A stretch of DNA of 64,000 nt from Silene conica (GCA_029255685.2 CM055319.2:10588747-10652746); one strand, 5' to 3'. Positions 9,590-20,735 are shown, numbered from the stretch's first letter. Made by a program: numbers and translations. Notes: generated from the letters alone by a model not told the origin.

Positions 9590-11215
9590 AGGGTTGTGGT
9601 TTACCGAATACGAAAATTTTTTTGTGGAGATAACCTGGAAGCCTGAGATATTAAGGAAAGTAATTGAAAACTTTATAATATTACAACTTCTAATGCTTTA
9701 TTTGTAGACAATATTCGAAATAAATTAACAACCAATAAAATCCATAATTTCATATAGTTTCAAGGCATTGTATGTATTGCCATTATTTAAAAAATTTAAA
9801 TGACATGTTCAACGCTTTGTATTTATGGCAGAAAACATTATAATTCCCAAAAAAAAAATATTGGGAGACATTGTATTAATTGAAAACATGAAGAATATCT
9901 CATTAAAGGCCTTGTATTTATTGCGAAAACATTGAAAGTCACTATTTCCTTAAACAAGTCATTAAAGGCCTCCTACTTATTGGGAGACATTGTATTTATT
10001 GCAAAAAACATTATAATTCCCAAAAAAAAATATTGTTCATTGAAGTGTAGTAATTGCAAAATTATTTAAAAAAAACGTAAAAAGGTATAATATTTACATA
10101 ATATACTACGTAGTATATTTCCAAATATTAAATATTTTCAAACTTCTAAAATAAATTGCAAAAAATAAAAATTGAAGTAATGATTATGAGCATTTATGAT
10201 AGTCAAGCATAAGATTTGGAAAGATTCTCAACATTAATTTGATTGTGACCATTTAGGGTGGCTTGTGCAATACTCTTCGTTAATTATACAATACGTTTAT
10301 TTCATTACTGTCGTAATACACCTCTTCGTTAATTACACATTACACGAAAAATTGTTGCTCGTCTTAACTACTTAATAAAACCGATTATTGTTAAGAGAAT
10401 ACGCTAATGTAATGAACAAATAGTCTTTTGTACAAAAGACATCTCTTATAATATAGCTGTATAAACTATAATTTCTAAAGGTCTCTTTTTAAAATACCGT
10501 CAATTACTTAATTACATGCCATTGAATTAATTACACAGTTAATAATTAATTACGAATACGGTTGAAAAAACGAACTCGTACACAATAGATTTTCAAAACG
10601 ATTTACTCTGACATTGATTGACGGCTTAAAAAATCATACACTACCTTTTGTCGGTTTGATGTGACCCCTTAGGGTGGCTTTTGCAATACTCTTCTATAAT
10701 TATAATTACAGGAAACGATATTTTTTAACGATCTAATGTGTTTAATTTTTTACGTGTTTACGTACTTAATTTTTAAAAATTTTACGTTTCTCGGATCTTA
10801 ATTATATTACGATCTTACTATAATTACTGTTTAACATTTTACTATTCTAACTTATTCTTTTAATATTTCGTTCAACTAATATAACTCCTCCATTTTCGTT
10901 CAATGTCATTTTAATTATCATGCAACTAATTTTCAGTGAAGTACTACCCAAAAATAGTAACGATTTTAAACATGCATTTAATAAATAAACAAAATAACAA
11001 AATAAAGCCTTAACATTAAAGGTAACATGTAACGATAAACTAAGAATGCAAATAATAAATAAAGAAAATAAGAAACGCTTATAAGAATGCAAATAATAAA
11101 TAAAGAAAATAAGAAACAAAAGCCTTACCATTAATAATATAAACATAAGTATATACACATACATAGTAATTAAAAATAACTAAAACATATACAATATAAA
11201 TAAACATAGAAAAAC
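9590..11215. other. Spacer between copies 6 and 7, no supported gene
   Basis: Short degenerate repeats lie at 9690-10030 ('ggagacattgtatt' twice; 'acattataattcccaaaaaa' twice). The phrase 'agggtggcttgtgcaatactcttc' is at about 10256 and a variant at about 10671. A tandem duplication of 'aagaatgcaaataataaataaag' is at 11042 and 11084. The 105-codon frame at 10847-11164 is low-complexity Leu/Phe/Ile and has no relative here, so I do not call it. Confidence 0.5.
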
Positions 11216-11488
11216 CTAAGACCTATTCAGACGGTCCCTCAACTCCGCAATGCATCTATTGTATTCAACAATACTGGCAGCACCATTTGCAAATGCCGCC
11301 AAGAATAGATCGATACTCGGTTGAAGGGCCTCATGTGCCCCCGCTACACCTAAAGTACATGCAAGATTGCGAAATTTTATTATCGCAACCGCTTCCTTCA
11401 TGACCGTGAGTTGTTGATCACGGGCAAATGTAATGGCAGCCTCATATGCTTTGATGAGGTTGTAGGTGTCGTTTGAACTTGCTTCCAT
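11216..11488 (-). CDS. 90-residue helical protein, cluster copy 7 (unknown family)
   Basis: The 90-residue intact frame begins MEASSNDTYNLIKAYEAAIT and ends LRDRLNRS. It is more diverged, but has the family marks: Tyr15, a Gln at 26, FRN at 39-41, Gly47, GAHEALQP and the terminal L-R-D-R-L. It has no indel against the others. The minus-strand leader ends in cactaaaccctaaaca before the ATG, so the telo-box is present. A pyrimidine-rich 'cttctctctacaaac' like that of copies 2-4 precedes it. The function is unknown. Confidence 0.72.
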   Translation of the reverse strand: MEASSNDTYNLIKAYEAAITFARDQQLTVMKEAVAIIKFRNLACTLGVAGAHEALQPSIDLFLAAFANGAASIVEYNRCIAELRDRLNRS

Positions 11489-11489
11489 T

Positions 11490-12367
11490 GTTTAGGGTTT
11501 AGTGGGTTTTGGAAGGACTGTTTGTAGAGAGAAGTTGGGAGAAATGCAAAGTTCAGTTAGGGTGTGTAGGAGTAATATTAAGGGAACTGAAGGTTTATAT
11601 TAGTGAGTTCTACCTTGCAAATTGCATGCAACATGTACAAGTGTTATCATGACATCGCAACACACTTCACTAAATGCAGTAAATTGAATTATCGATTACT
11701 CGCTTACGTTCGTACTACTACAATTTATCAAGAATTAAAAGATAGGTATTTTGTTAATACACTAAAAAATTGATAATTCGTGTCATCGTAACTTAAATTA
11801 AACCTAATTTTTAAAACGAAATTGGTAATGTAAATCAATTGTGTAGTGGAAACATAATATTCTCAATAATTCCTCCAAAATGTTGATTTAATCTGTCCAT
11901 AACTCGTCCATAATAAATTAAATTGTCCATAATTCGTCCAAAACTTTGATTTACTGAAATGTTGATTAAATTGTCCAAATGAACAAGTTAAATAATACTT
12001 ATATGAAGTTAAATTTAATCTCAACTTTAATTATACTAATATGAAGTTAAATTTAATATCAATTTATATTTAATTAGCCAAAATTCGTCGAAATTCAACT
12101 AATACCGAGTTAAAATTAAACTAACGTTATACTAACATCAAGTTAAATTTAATATCAATTTAGATTTAATTGTCCATAATTCATCCAAAATGTTACTAAT
12201 CTCGAGTTAAAATTAATCTCAACTTAATTTATAAAATATTATATTCCACGATTTCTTAGTCAATATACAAACATGCGAAAGGAACTTTAGTAATACTTAA
12301 TTTTTTTACCAATAATTATAAATTAACTTACATGAATATCAACAAAATAAACTAAATGATAAGTAAA
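11490..12367. other. Spacer between copies 7 and 8, no gene
   Basis: Contains loosely repeated phrases ('ttaaatttaatatcaattta', 'gtccataattcgtcc') at about 11880-12230. This is a degenerate tandem repeat of roughly 60-100 bp. Confidence 0.45.
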
Positions 12368-12633
12368 TTACATTCTACTTAAAAGATCCTTCAACTCCTT
12401 TATACAGTCCTTGTAAGTGCTCGCGGTTGAACCGCAAACATTGTAAGCTACAACTCGATCCCATGGTCGAGTACTTCTTCCTCACCCACACGACCTAATT
12501 CACATCCTTCATTACGAACTTCAATGGTCGATACCGCCAACTTCATCAACTTCAGTTGTTGTTGACGGATGAAGGTTAATGCTTCCTCGTATTTTCGAAC
12601 AACGTCCTCGGTATGGGTTCGAAATGATTCCAT
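12368..12633 (-). pseudogene. Cluster copy 8, frameshifted 90-residue family gene
   Basis: From the ATG at 12633 the frame reads MESFRTHTEDVVRKYEEALT and runs 61 codons to an early stop. The remaining family C-terminus, VVAYNVCGSTAS to LKDLLSRM with a stop at 12368-12370, continues in a neighbouring frame. A single small indel near 12450 therefore separates the two halves. This is the most diverged copy, with VRN for the E-F-RN motif. The leader has a telo-box (aataaaccctaatac) before the ATG and a CT-rich tract. It is probably a recent pseudogene; a sequencing error is the alternative. Confidence 0.65.
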
Positions 12634-12789
12634 ATTAATACGAGTATTAGGGTTTATTTTTAATGGAGCAAAAGATGACGATTTGGAGAGAAAAGGAGAG
12701 AGAAGGTGACTGCTTTGGAGAGAAAGAGAGAGAAGGTGACGGGTTCTTTTGATAAAATGTTAATGGACTTTGTGTTTCTTTCCTTTTAT

Positions 12790-13150
12790 AGAAAAAATGA
12801 GAACCACCTTAGTTGGTAATCCGTGTGAAACAAGCACATTAAGTAGGTAATCCGTGTGAAACACACCAAACCAATGGCCAGGATCTTCTTCATAATGTCA
12901 ATTTCTGGAATGAATGGTTAGGATATGTTGTCGTAGTTATAATGTCAAAGAAGCACATTAACTTGGTAAACCGAGTGAAAGAAGCACATTAGGTTGGTAA
13001 TCCGTGTGAAACATACCAAACCAATGGCCAAGATCTTCTTCATAGTGTCAATTTTTTGGATTGAATGGTTAGGATTTCGTGTCATATTTATAATGTCAAA
13101 GAAGCACATTTAGTTGGTAATCCGTGTGAAAGAAGCACATTAACTTGTGT
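12790..13150. repeat. Degenerate tandem repeat of 'ttggtaatccgtgtgaaa' phrases
   Basis: The phrase 'gaagcacattaacttggtaa' and variants, followed by tccgtgtgaaa, occur about six times. A longer unit of roughly 180 bp ('aaaccaatggccaagatctt' to 'ataatgtcaaagaagcacat') occurs twice. No coding potential. Confidence 0.7.
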
Positions 13151-14160
13151 CGTTACTAACGAATTCGTATGATCGGATTGTAGATTCATAAGAAAATAGG
13201 TTGACAAAGAAATTCAGTGTAATGTGTTACTAATCTAGAATCAAATTCGTCTAAGATCAAGTTCAGCTATATAACCTATTACTATTCTTTAATCAAAATC
13301 GTCTAAAATCAAGTTCGTCGTTGCAAGACTTCATTTACCGCTATAAAAAAATTAAATTCGTCTACTATGAAGTTTGTCTATAACGTATATTGTAGTTTCT
13401 CATTTGAAATGAGTGTCGTTACGATCAAATTGGTACGATCGGATTGTAGGTTTATAAGATCCTACTCATTTACAAAAATCCATATACGACGTTGAACTGG
13501 GTTACGTATTAAGTAAAATGATATTCCTCTAAAAAATCACGATCATATTAATAACTTATTACTACAAGTATTAAGTAAAATGAAATTCGTCTATAATCAA
13601 CTACGGAGTATATGTTTATAACCTATTACTAATATAAAATCAAATTGGTCTAAAATGAAGTTCGTACTTAAAGTATATTACAAATCCAAAATTATATTTG
13701 CCTAAAATTAAGTTCATCCTTATAAACTAATAGTATTCTAAATTCACAATATGAAGTGTTAGTGGTTATTTTACTAAATGGTTACATTTACGGTTTACAT
13801 TAACGAAATCGTCTATGGTTCTACGGGGTTAGGGTTTACGATAGACTATAGTATGTTAATGTTTCCCCGTAGAAAGCAGTATTGATAGGATCGATTGGGT
13901 ACGATCGGATTCTTAACATGCAACTTACGAACTATATATTTAGTAAAATACATAATTGAAGTACCACTGGGTTACGTATTAAGTAAAATGAAATTCGTCA
14001 AAAATGAAATTCATATTTACAACTTATTACTAGTGAAAAATGAAATTTGACTCAATTCAGGTTCATGTTCATAACCTATTACTATTCGTAAGATTCTACT
14101 GGAGATCGGAGGATCTTACGAATATACGTTTCAATATTTGATGATCCAACCCAGTCGTAG
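13150..14160. repeat. Degenerate repeats of 'caaattcgtctaaaatcaag' phrases
   Basis: Phrases such as 'aattcgtctaaaatcaagtt', 'ataacctattactattc', 'gttacgtattaagtaaaat' and 'gtacgatcggatt' recur irregularly at about 60-bp spacing. I interpret this as an old, decayed tandem array. I see no gene. Confidence 0.55.
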
Positions 14161-14228
14161 GTACTTTACTTAATTACCACGGTCTGACGACTCCACGATC
14201 CAATCATACCCGTCGAATCTATTTCACA

Positions 14229-14637
14229 TATACCCTAAACCCTAAACCCTAAAACCATCGACTCTATACCAAAATCCTAAACCCTGAACCCTACACCATA
14301 GACTCTCATTAACCCTAAACCCTAAACCCTAAACCCTAAACCCTAAACCCTAAACCCTAATCACGATACCCTAATCCCTAAAGCGTAAACCCGAAACCCT
14401 AATCCCTAAAGCGTAAACTCTAAACCCTAAACCCTAAACCCTAAACCCTACACCATAGACTCTCATCGTAAGCCCTAAACACTAAACCCTAAACCCTAAA
14501 CCCTACACCCTAAACCCTAAACACGATACCCTAACCCCTAAAGCGTAAACCCTAAACCCTAAACCCGAAACCCTAATCCCTAAAGCGTAAACCCTAAACC
14601 CTAAACCCGAAACCCTAATCCCTAAATCGTAAACCAA
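14229..14637. repeat. Interstitial telomere-like array (CCCTAAA)n
   Basis: About 400 bp of CCCTAAA units, the complement of the plant telomere TTTAGGG. They are interrupted by variant units such as 'aatccctaaagcgtaaacc', which itself recurs about five times. Shorter runs occur at 18175-18200. The array ends about 650 bp before the FAR1-like gene. Higher-order variants suggest local amplification rather than a fresh telomere addition. Confidence 0.9.
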
Positions 14638-15284
14638 AGCTTCCACAACAAGCTTCTCCAAAAAGCCATTTTAAAGAGAAGCTTCCACAACAAGCTTCAC
14701 AAATACCCAAAACTAAAATAATAAAATTTAATAAAATAAGACTTAATCATCAACTTGCAAACTAAATCTTCCAAATCAAAGTTGTAATGTTAAATTAATC
14801 TTCCAAATGCAACTATTAAATTTAATCTTTCAAATCTTTCGGGCAATCTCTTTACATTTATGAAATTAGTCGTCTTTTGTAATTCACAAGTCGTATTTTA
14901 TTTATTTTGCTTTCTAAACGAATTCTAAGCCTTTTCGTTTTTCAAAAGTGTCTTATTTCAAAATCAAATTTCCTTTTAAATTATTTTCAGTTAGTAAACA
15001 AATACATTAGGTACTTCTTTTTTAAACAAAATTTATTTTAATAAAAAATTAACGTCTTAATTTCACTCCAACTTGTAAAAATAGACTTTTCTTACCGTAA
15101 ATATTACTCGATACTACCAGTTTATCGTAAATTAACGAACAAATTAGAAATACTATTCTAATATTAAGCTTACACTAAAACATACTGTAACAATTACCCA
15201 AAACAATAACAACAATTTTAAAGAAAACAATTAATTACTCATACTCAAGTTGCAAACTTCATCTTCTCCAAATACTAATTATTA
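14638..15284. other. Upstream region of the FAR1-like gene
   Basis: Starts with a local duplication of 'aagcttccacaacaagcttc' (about 14638 and 14682). It is then AT-rich with no ORF. It presumably holds the promoter or terminal region of the FAR1/MULE-like unit, but I could not find a matching inverted terminal repeat. Confidence 0.4.
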
Positions 15285-17801
15285 ATGGCCGCCATTTTTG
15301 ACTTAAACGAAGAATATCCGGTTTCGGAATCAGGAGAGAACGACATTTTTGAGGAGGATGACACCAACACCGACATCCTACAACAGGCAGCCGATGTCCT
15401 TGACGGAAATGGTGACGGAGGACCTGCTGTGGAGCCAACCGTAGGGATGGAATTTGATTCCGGGGAGACCTTCGCCGCTTTCTGTTTCACCTACGCATAC
15501 AAAAAGGGATTCGAACTATATGTCCGGAGTAGCACCATTATGCCGGTCTTCAAGTCGCAAGGCGTACGAAAGAACGGCGCTGGTCAACAAGAACCGCGGT
15601 TCCATATGATGTACAAGATTAGGCTAATGTGTTCTGAGGCCAGTCCAACCCGGAAAATAAAACAACCCCAGGTATGTTCAACTTTTATATTCGGTCAAAT
15701 GAATGATGACAATGGGAAATTCGAAATTAGAACATGTAATTTGGAGCACAACCACGAAGTGACTCCGGAAATGAGTCGACACTGCGTCCACTACAGGCAT
15801 GTAAGCGAGTATTTCAAAGAGAGGTTGATGATGAATGACAGGGCAGGCATCCCCATCACCCGCAGCTTCAACACTCTGGTTAGGGAGGTTGGAGGACTTC
15901 AACATCTTCCATTCACCGGGAAGGACGCGAAAAACTTGGTGAACGTAGAACGACGCAAAACCAGATTGCGCGGTGATGCTCAAGCGGTACTTGATCATTT
16001 TGAAATGTTGAAAGCTCAGAATTCAGATTTCTATTACGATGTTGAGAGGGACACGGACAATAAATTGCTCAACATTTTTTGGTCTGACGCAAGGTGTCGT
16101 GCCATGTACCAGGCATTTGGTGACCCCGTCTCCTTTGATAGCACTTTCCTGAGCAACAGGTATCAGATGCCATTCTGCCCTTTCGTCGGTGTCAACCACC
16201 ACGGGAGTACAATAATCTACGCAGCAGCACTAATATCACACGAGGAGACAGAGTCCTTCACCTGGGTCTTCAACAACTAGGTAAAATGCATGGGCAGAGC
16301 TCCACGGGTTCTACTAACCGATCAATGCGGGAAAATGGTGGGGGCCATCAGAGAAGTATTCCCGGAAACGGATCACAGGTTGTGTCTTTGGCATGTCCTA
16401 CAGAACTTTGACAATCATTTGAAGCACCATCCTAAATTCGATGCCATAGACAAAGATATGCGCACAATAGTTCACGAAAGTGTGACGGTCGAAGAATTGT
16501 ATTCTCTGTGGGCCGAATTTCTGGATAAACACCAGTTGCGACAGAACAGGTGGTTAGCCGACGCGTGGTCGATAAGAGAAAGGTGGATGCCGGTGTACTG
16601 GAAGGACACCTTCTCTGCCGGCATGTCTTCCACGCAGAGGAGTGAGCAGACAAACAGGCTGATCAAAGGACACGTGAATATTGAAACCGGACTGATTCAG
16701 TTCATGCACCAGTACAATGACGTCGTACAAAAAAAGGTAGAGGACGAGATGGTGAACAACGCAAGAGACGCAAAGAGTCCGCTGAAATGGGATCCCCAAT
16801 TGCTCTTCGAGGATATCTACAGTAAGGTTTACACGAACGCCAAATTCAAAGAGGTCGAGACCGAGGTTTACGGATGCATTAGCACCAACGTCGAAACACA
16901 GCCAAGCCCTATCGATCACATTAAGAGGTACAGGGCCACTTCGAAGGTCACAGAGCCAATTTGGAGGAAAGATCGCAGGACTTTCGAGGTCACAATCGAC
17001 ACGAGGAAAGGTGACTATATTTGCGGCTGTAAGATGTTTGAATTCCGGGGGATCTTATGCCGCCATATCATGAAGTGCCTCGACGTGTTAGACGTGAAGG
17101 GAATCCCGGATAAATACATCTTGGATCGATGGCGAAAAGACTTGGTACGAGGATACGAGGCCATCCGGGTTGGGTATTACGACCCGGAAACGAATGAACG
17201 CAACAAGAAATCAGTCGGGATGAGTATGAAAAACGACTACATTAAAAGGTTGGCCATGCAAAGCGATCAGGCGTCCGCAATCTACAAGACTCGTACGGAC
17301 GAACTAATCAGCGAACTCGAGGGTGTGGCCGGGATACATGCCGTAGACTCCTTCGCGGCAGACGGGGTGTCATTGAGAGTTTGGGGTCGGAATAGGTTAA
17401 GTTTAAAGCAGCCGAAGGCAAACACAGCAAGACGGGAAGACGACATTGCCGACCCTCCAAGCAAGCGCGGGACGGGGAGGAGACGTCTGGATAAGCAGAA
17501 AAAGAGGAGGAGAAACCCCAAGGCCACCGATGCCGCGGGTAATATACTGCCAACGAGCACGACCCGAGCAAACCAACCCCCTAACGGTGAAGGATCATCG
17601 TACATGAGCGGTTTCAGCGACACACGAAACACACCCACGGACGTCACTCCGATTTTCGCAGCTTCTCAAACGACGCCCACGGTATCCCAACCACAACCAC
17701 ATCAGTATTGGCCGCAATACTCGTCATCGCAGTACTCCGACTCTCAACAACAGTCGCAATTCTCAAACTCTTTGTACACAAATTACAGTAGATTTGGTTG
17801 A
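15285..17801 (+). pseudogene. FAR1/FHY3-related (MULE transposase-derived) gene with one in-frame stop
   Basis: The frame is 838 codons, interrupted only by a TAG at 16278-16280 (codon 332). The order is: acidic N-terminus; FAR1 DNA-binding domain at about 60-165, with the CNLEHNHE zinc-ligand segment; and a MULE transposase core. The DDE candidates are Asp285 (FDSTF), Asp346 (LLTDQCG) and Glu454 (RSEQTN). A SWIM zinc finger with the CGC and CRHIMKC ligands lies at about 580-600, followed by a basic stretch (KKRRRNPK) and a Gln/Ser/Tyr-rich tail. The stop falls where relatives usually have Trp (W-(V/L)-K-M-G), so TGG to TAG is likely. FAR1-type proteins are transcription factors of light signalling derived from Mutator transposases. 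The present copy could be a FAR1 paralogue or a MULE itself. No TIR was found. Confidence 0.85.
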
Positions 17802-18112
17802 ATATTGTAATTGATTTACACGTTTTATTTTAAGTTTCATTAATAAACAATTTTACATATACAAGGAACATTTTTTAATATGAATACAAGGAACATTTTT
17901 TAAAAAATATTAACAATTTTGATTACAAAAAAGCAAAGGAGGCCCAACAGCTATGTTATAAATTGAAATTGTACTTCCAGAATATGCCAAGAGGGCTTCA
18001 TTAGCATGTTGGATAACTGTTCATACTTCACCATAGTAGGCGCGGTTTCGATCCTTACTGACACCACTTTTTGTGATTTTTAAATGAAAATTTAAACTTC
18101 AAAATGATGCTT
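17802..18112. other. 3' flank of the FAR1-like gene
   Basis: AT-rich 3' region with a duplicated phrase 'acaaggaacattttttaa' (about 17860 and 17886). I see no further gene. Confidence 0.45.
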
Positions 18113-18175
18113 AGGGGAATTGAACACAGGATCTTCGAATTCTAAGATGGGAATTCTACCACTTTGACACAGCTA
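18113..18175 (-). repeat. tRNA-like sequence (SINE head or decayed tRNA)
   Basis: On the minus strand, TAGCTGTGTCAAAGTGGTAG resembles a Pol III A box. About 30 nt on, GTTCAATTCCCC resembles a B box (GGTTCGANTCC). The spacing is right for a tRNA-derived promoter. The arms do not form a clean cloverleaf by eye, so a SINE head or tRNA relic is likelier than a working tRNA. Confidence 0.45.
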
Positions 18176-18204
18176 AACCCTAAACCCTAAACCCTTTTTC
18201 ACCA

Positions 18205-19698
18205 CACACAATAGTCAATCTCTCTAAATCCTTCACATTTTCCAGATCTCCAACTTTTTCCTATCTCTCAAAGAAAACTTCCAGTTTAGATCAAGCACGA
18301 ACACGGGATCACTAGGTCCAACGACCACTACTCTTAAAGTAAGTATTCACTAATTTAATGTATTCAATCATAAGTAGTATATACACTGATTAAACGAATT
18401 GTGCATAAATCTATATTTGTACAGTCACCTGAATTGTAATAGATTTATTTTTGTTAAAATGGTTTAGTTGCGAATTTGGAAACAGGTTATTAACTACGAT
18501 TGAAATTAGTGGTAACTGGTTGTGTTCCGCGTGAATTAAACGCTGCAGGTATTGTCGATTTCCTTAACTACTGCTTTACAATGTCGTTAATTGTTGTAGT
18601 TAATAGTATTGTGAATACTGTAGTAGTATCCCTCAAACTGGCTGGAATTTGGGTGTTTACGACTTCCCTGTGCTTTCATATTTTTCGATCTGTTAGTCAA
18701 TCACTTGAAGTTTCTGATTCTTGAATTGTCATGTTAAACAAATGATGGAGACGGAGGTAGTACATAGTGGAATGGTGAAAGCCGTAATAGTAATCCTCAG
18801 ACTTTCTGCTATTTTTCTGTTTATGACTTCTCTGTGATTTTATATCTTCAGCTCTTTTGGTTACTCACTTTACGTGCCTGAATCTCGACTAGTCATGATA
18901 AGCAACCGATGGAAACAGAGATAGTAAGTAATAGAATTCTGAGAGCTGTATTAGTATACCTAAAACTTCCTGAACTTTGGGATTTCGTGGCTTCTCCATG
19001 GTTTTCAGATTTTTGTTCATTAAGTTTATTGCTATAAGTGTTGCACATTTCTTCTGCTTACTGAATTCATCTTTTTGACATATAAACTGATTTGGGTTAA
19101 GGTTTGGTGGTAAATTATGTAATTTCTGCAGGATTTGATTGGGTTTATTTGTCTGCAATTAAATTTCGTTAAATAGGTATGCCTCGTTGTACTGGTGTTG
19201 GTTACTTTTACAGAGAAGACAAACGTGAGTTTGAGAATGACTACATACGATGGAAAAAGGAGCAGTTCAAATCTAAATCATTGTTCGAAACAGTATGTGC
19301 TAAAAAATACGACAGTAGGCGATCGAATTAACCATCTATTGCTCAGTTCTGATGAGCTAATGACTACCATTTTTGAGAGGCTCAATCATCAGGACAAACG
19401 TAGTATGGCTGAAGTGTGCAGAAAGTGGGCTTCTTTATTTGCAATTGGAACAGATACATCTAAGATGACAGCTGATTATAAGAGTCAGGTGAAGAGAGAA
19501 GAAATAAACGGGTTAATAGTCAGATCAAGATGGGGTCGTGTGTTTTCTATCCAGTGTACCTGTCTTGATTTACCAACGATAGAAGCAAGGTATGTCTACC
19601 ATTGTTGGATGGAGGGAAACAGAGACATGGATGATCCAACTGTCCACGATGATGGCCCCTTTGATTTATGGTCAGAGGATGAGGCGTATTACGATTAG
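18205..19698 (+). pseudogene. F-box-like gene with a leader intron and probable frameshift
   Basis: The leader exon (to 18339) ends at a strong donor, GTAAGT. The intron ends at AAATAG (19176), three bases before the ATG at 19179. From there the frame reads MPRCTGVGYFYREDKREFEN and continues plausibly to about codon 43. An F-box-like segment, LSSDELMTTIFERLNHQDKR then VCRKWASLF, continues in the neighbouring frame from about 19310 to the stop at 19696-19698. A six-A run at 19302-19307 marks the likely slip. The family role, by analogy, is substrate choice in SCF ubiquitin ligases; the C-terminus (acidic, DLWSEDEAYYD) carries no Kelch or LRR repeats. The alternative is a small, unrecognised intron or a sequencing error at the A run. 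Confidence 0.55.
18611..19035. repeat. Diverged tandem repeat, about 167 bp, 2.5 copies
   Basis: Copies start at about 18611, 18776 and 18944 and share phrases such as 'taatagtaatcctcagactt', 'tttatgacttctctgtg' and 'gatggaaacagagatagta' in order. All lie inside the leader intron of the F-box-like gene. The open frame at 18500-18724 is a product of this repeat and is not called as a gene. Confidence 0.65.
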
Positions 19699-20679
19699 TG
19701 TTGAATTGTAAGCTAAACTAATGTAGACCATCAACTATTAGTTTAAGCTTTTCTTGAATAACAACAAACAAGTAATGGGTATAAACATGTTACATATTAT
19801 CGTAAATTAAATCATTTCGCGATTTAATATATTCAACTATGCTATACTCGAATTAAATCATGTAGCGATTTAGTATATTCAACTATGTACTATAGCATTA
19901 TGATAAAATATGCATATTTTCTTATTTTTACACCCAAAAAAAAATATATAAGATATGATCAATGCAGATAGATATGATACGAAAAAATAGCTAAATATGT
20001 TAAAATTACTAATTTGAATTTAATTATGGGTTACGTTCATTAATCCCTCACAACAAAAAAATTACCAAAAATAAAACATACAGGCACTCAACAAGGCTCG
20101 AACCTGCAACCTATGGAGCAAATGACAACTTATGCAAACAACAATCAACCAACCCACCCACTGCAGACGACTGATTCTTTCACAATCTTTATTAAATATA
20201 AAGACTACACAGGAAGTGGTTAATTAATGGAAAAATATCATGTTCTCTTCCCTTTTTCTTAAGTAATTATCTCCTTTTTTTTTTAATTTTAGTATAAAAA
20301 ATATTCAATTGAAAAAAATACCGTATAAATACGACATTAAGATACGAAAAATACGGTTACTAAAAAGTAATTTATTAAAAAAATTATTTAAAAATTAAAG
20401 TATACGTATAAATACCGTATATCGTATAACGTATAAATACCGTATAAATGTATACCGTATGCCGTATACCCTACATATATAATACAAAATACCTTAAATG
20501 TATTCTCCAAAGCAAATTGTGTTGAAAAAGTAGAAAATTACAAAAGGTAAACATGTCTTAAACTATAGGTTAGTGGGTAATTAGGTGGGGTCAGCATGCA
20601 AGTGGGCATTTAATGCAAGGAATCTCAAGAAAGATGCAAAAATCAGATTCCAACAAAATGGACACATGTCACTCTCCCA
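19699..20679. other. Intergenic region with small repeats and a tRNA-like piece
   Basis: A 45-bp tandem duplication ('gcgatttaatatattcaact') lies at 19805-19895. A tRNA-like B box (GCAGGTTCGAGCC on the minus strand) lies at about 20095-20107, with a weak A box near 20155. A run of 'taccgtata' units spans 20320-20475. I see no gene. Confidence 0.45.
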
Positions 20680-20735
20680 TTGCAAGTGTGGCAAAAGCCC
20701 CCTACACCGAGTGTAACTCCAGCCTTTTCGGTTGG

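Noticed and set aside
10847-11164. 105-codon hydrophobic frame on the minus strand
   Set aside because: Low-complexity Leu/Ile/Phe composition from AT-rich repeats; no domain and no relative.
16278-16310. Possible intron removing the TAG of the FAR1-like gene
   Set aside because: A donor-like AG-GTAAAA is present, but family similarity continues directly after the stop with no missing or extra residues, so no intron is needed.
18113-18175. Functional tRNA gene
   Set aside because: A and B boxes are present, but acceptor and anticodon arms do not pair well by eye; kept only as a tRNA-like repeat.
18500-18724. 74-codon frame in the F-box-like gene's leader intron
   Set aside because: Made of the 167-bp tandem repeat; not open in the neighbouring repeat copies.
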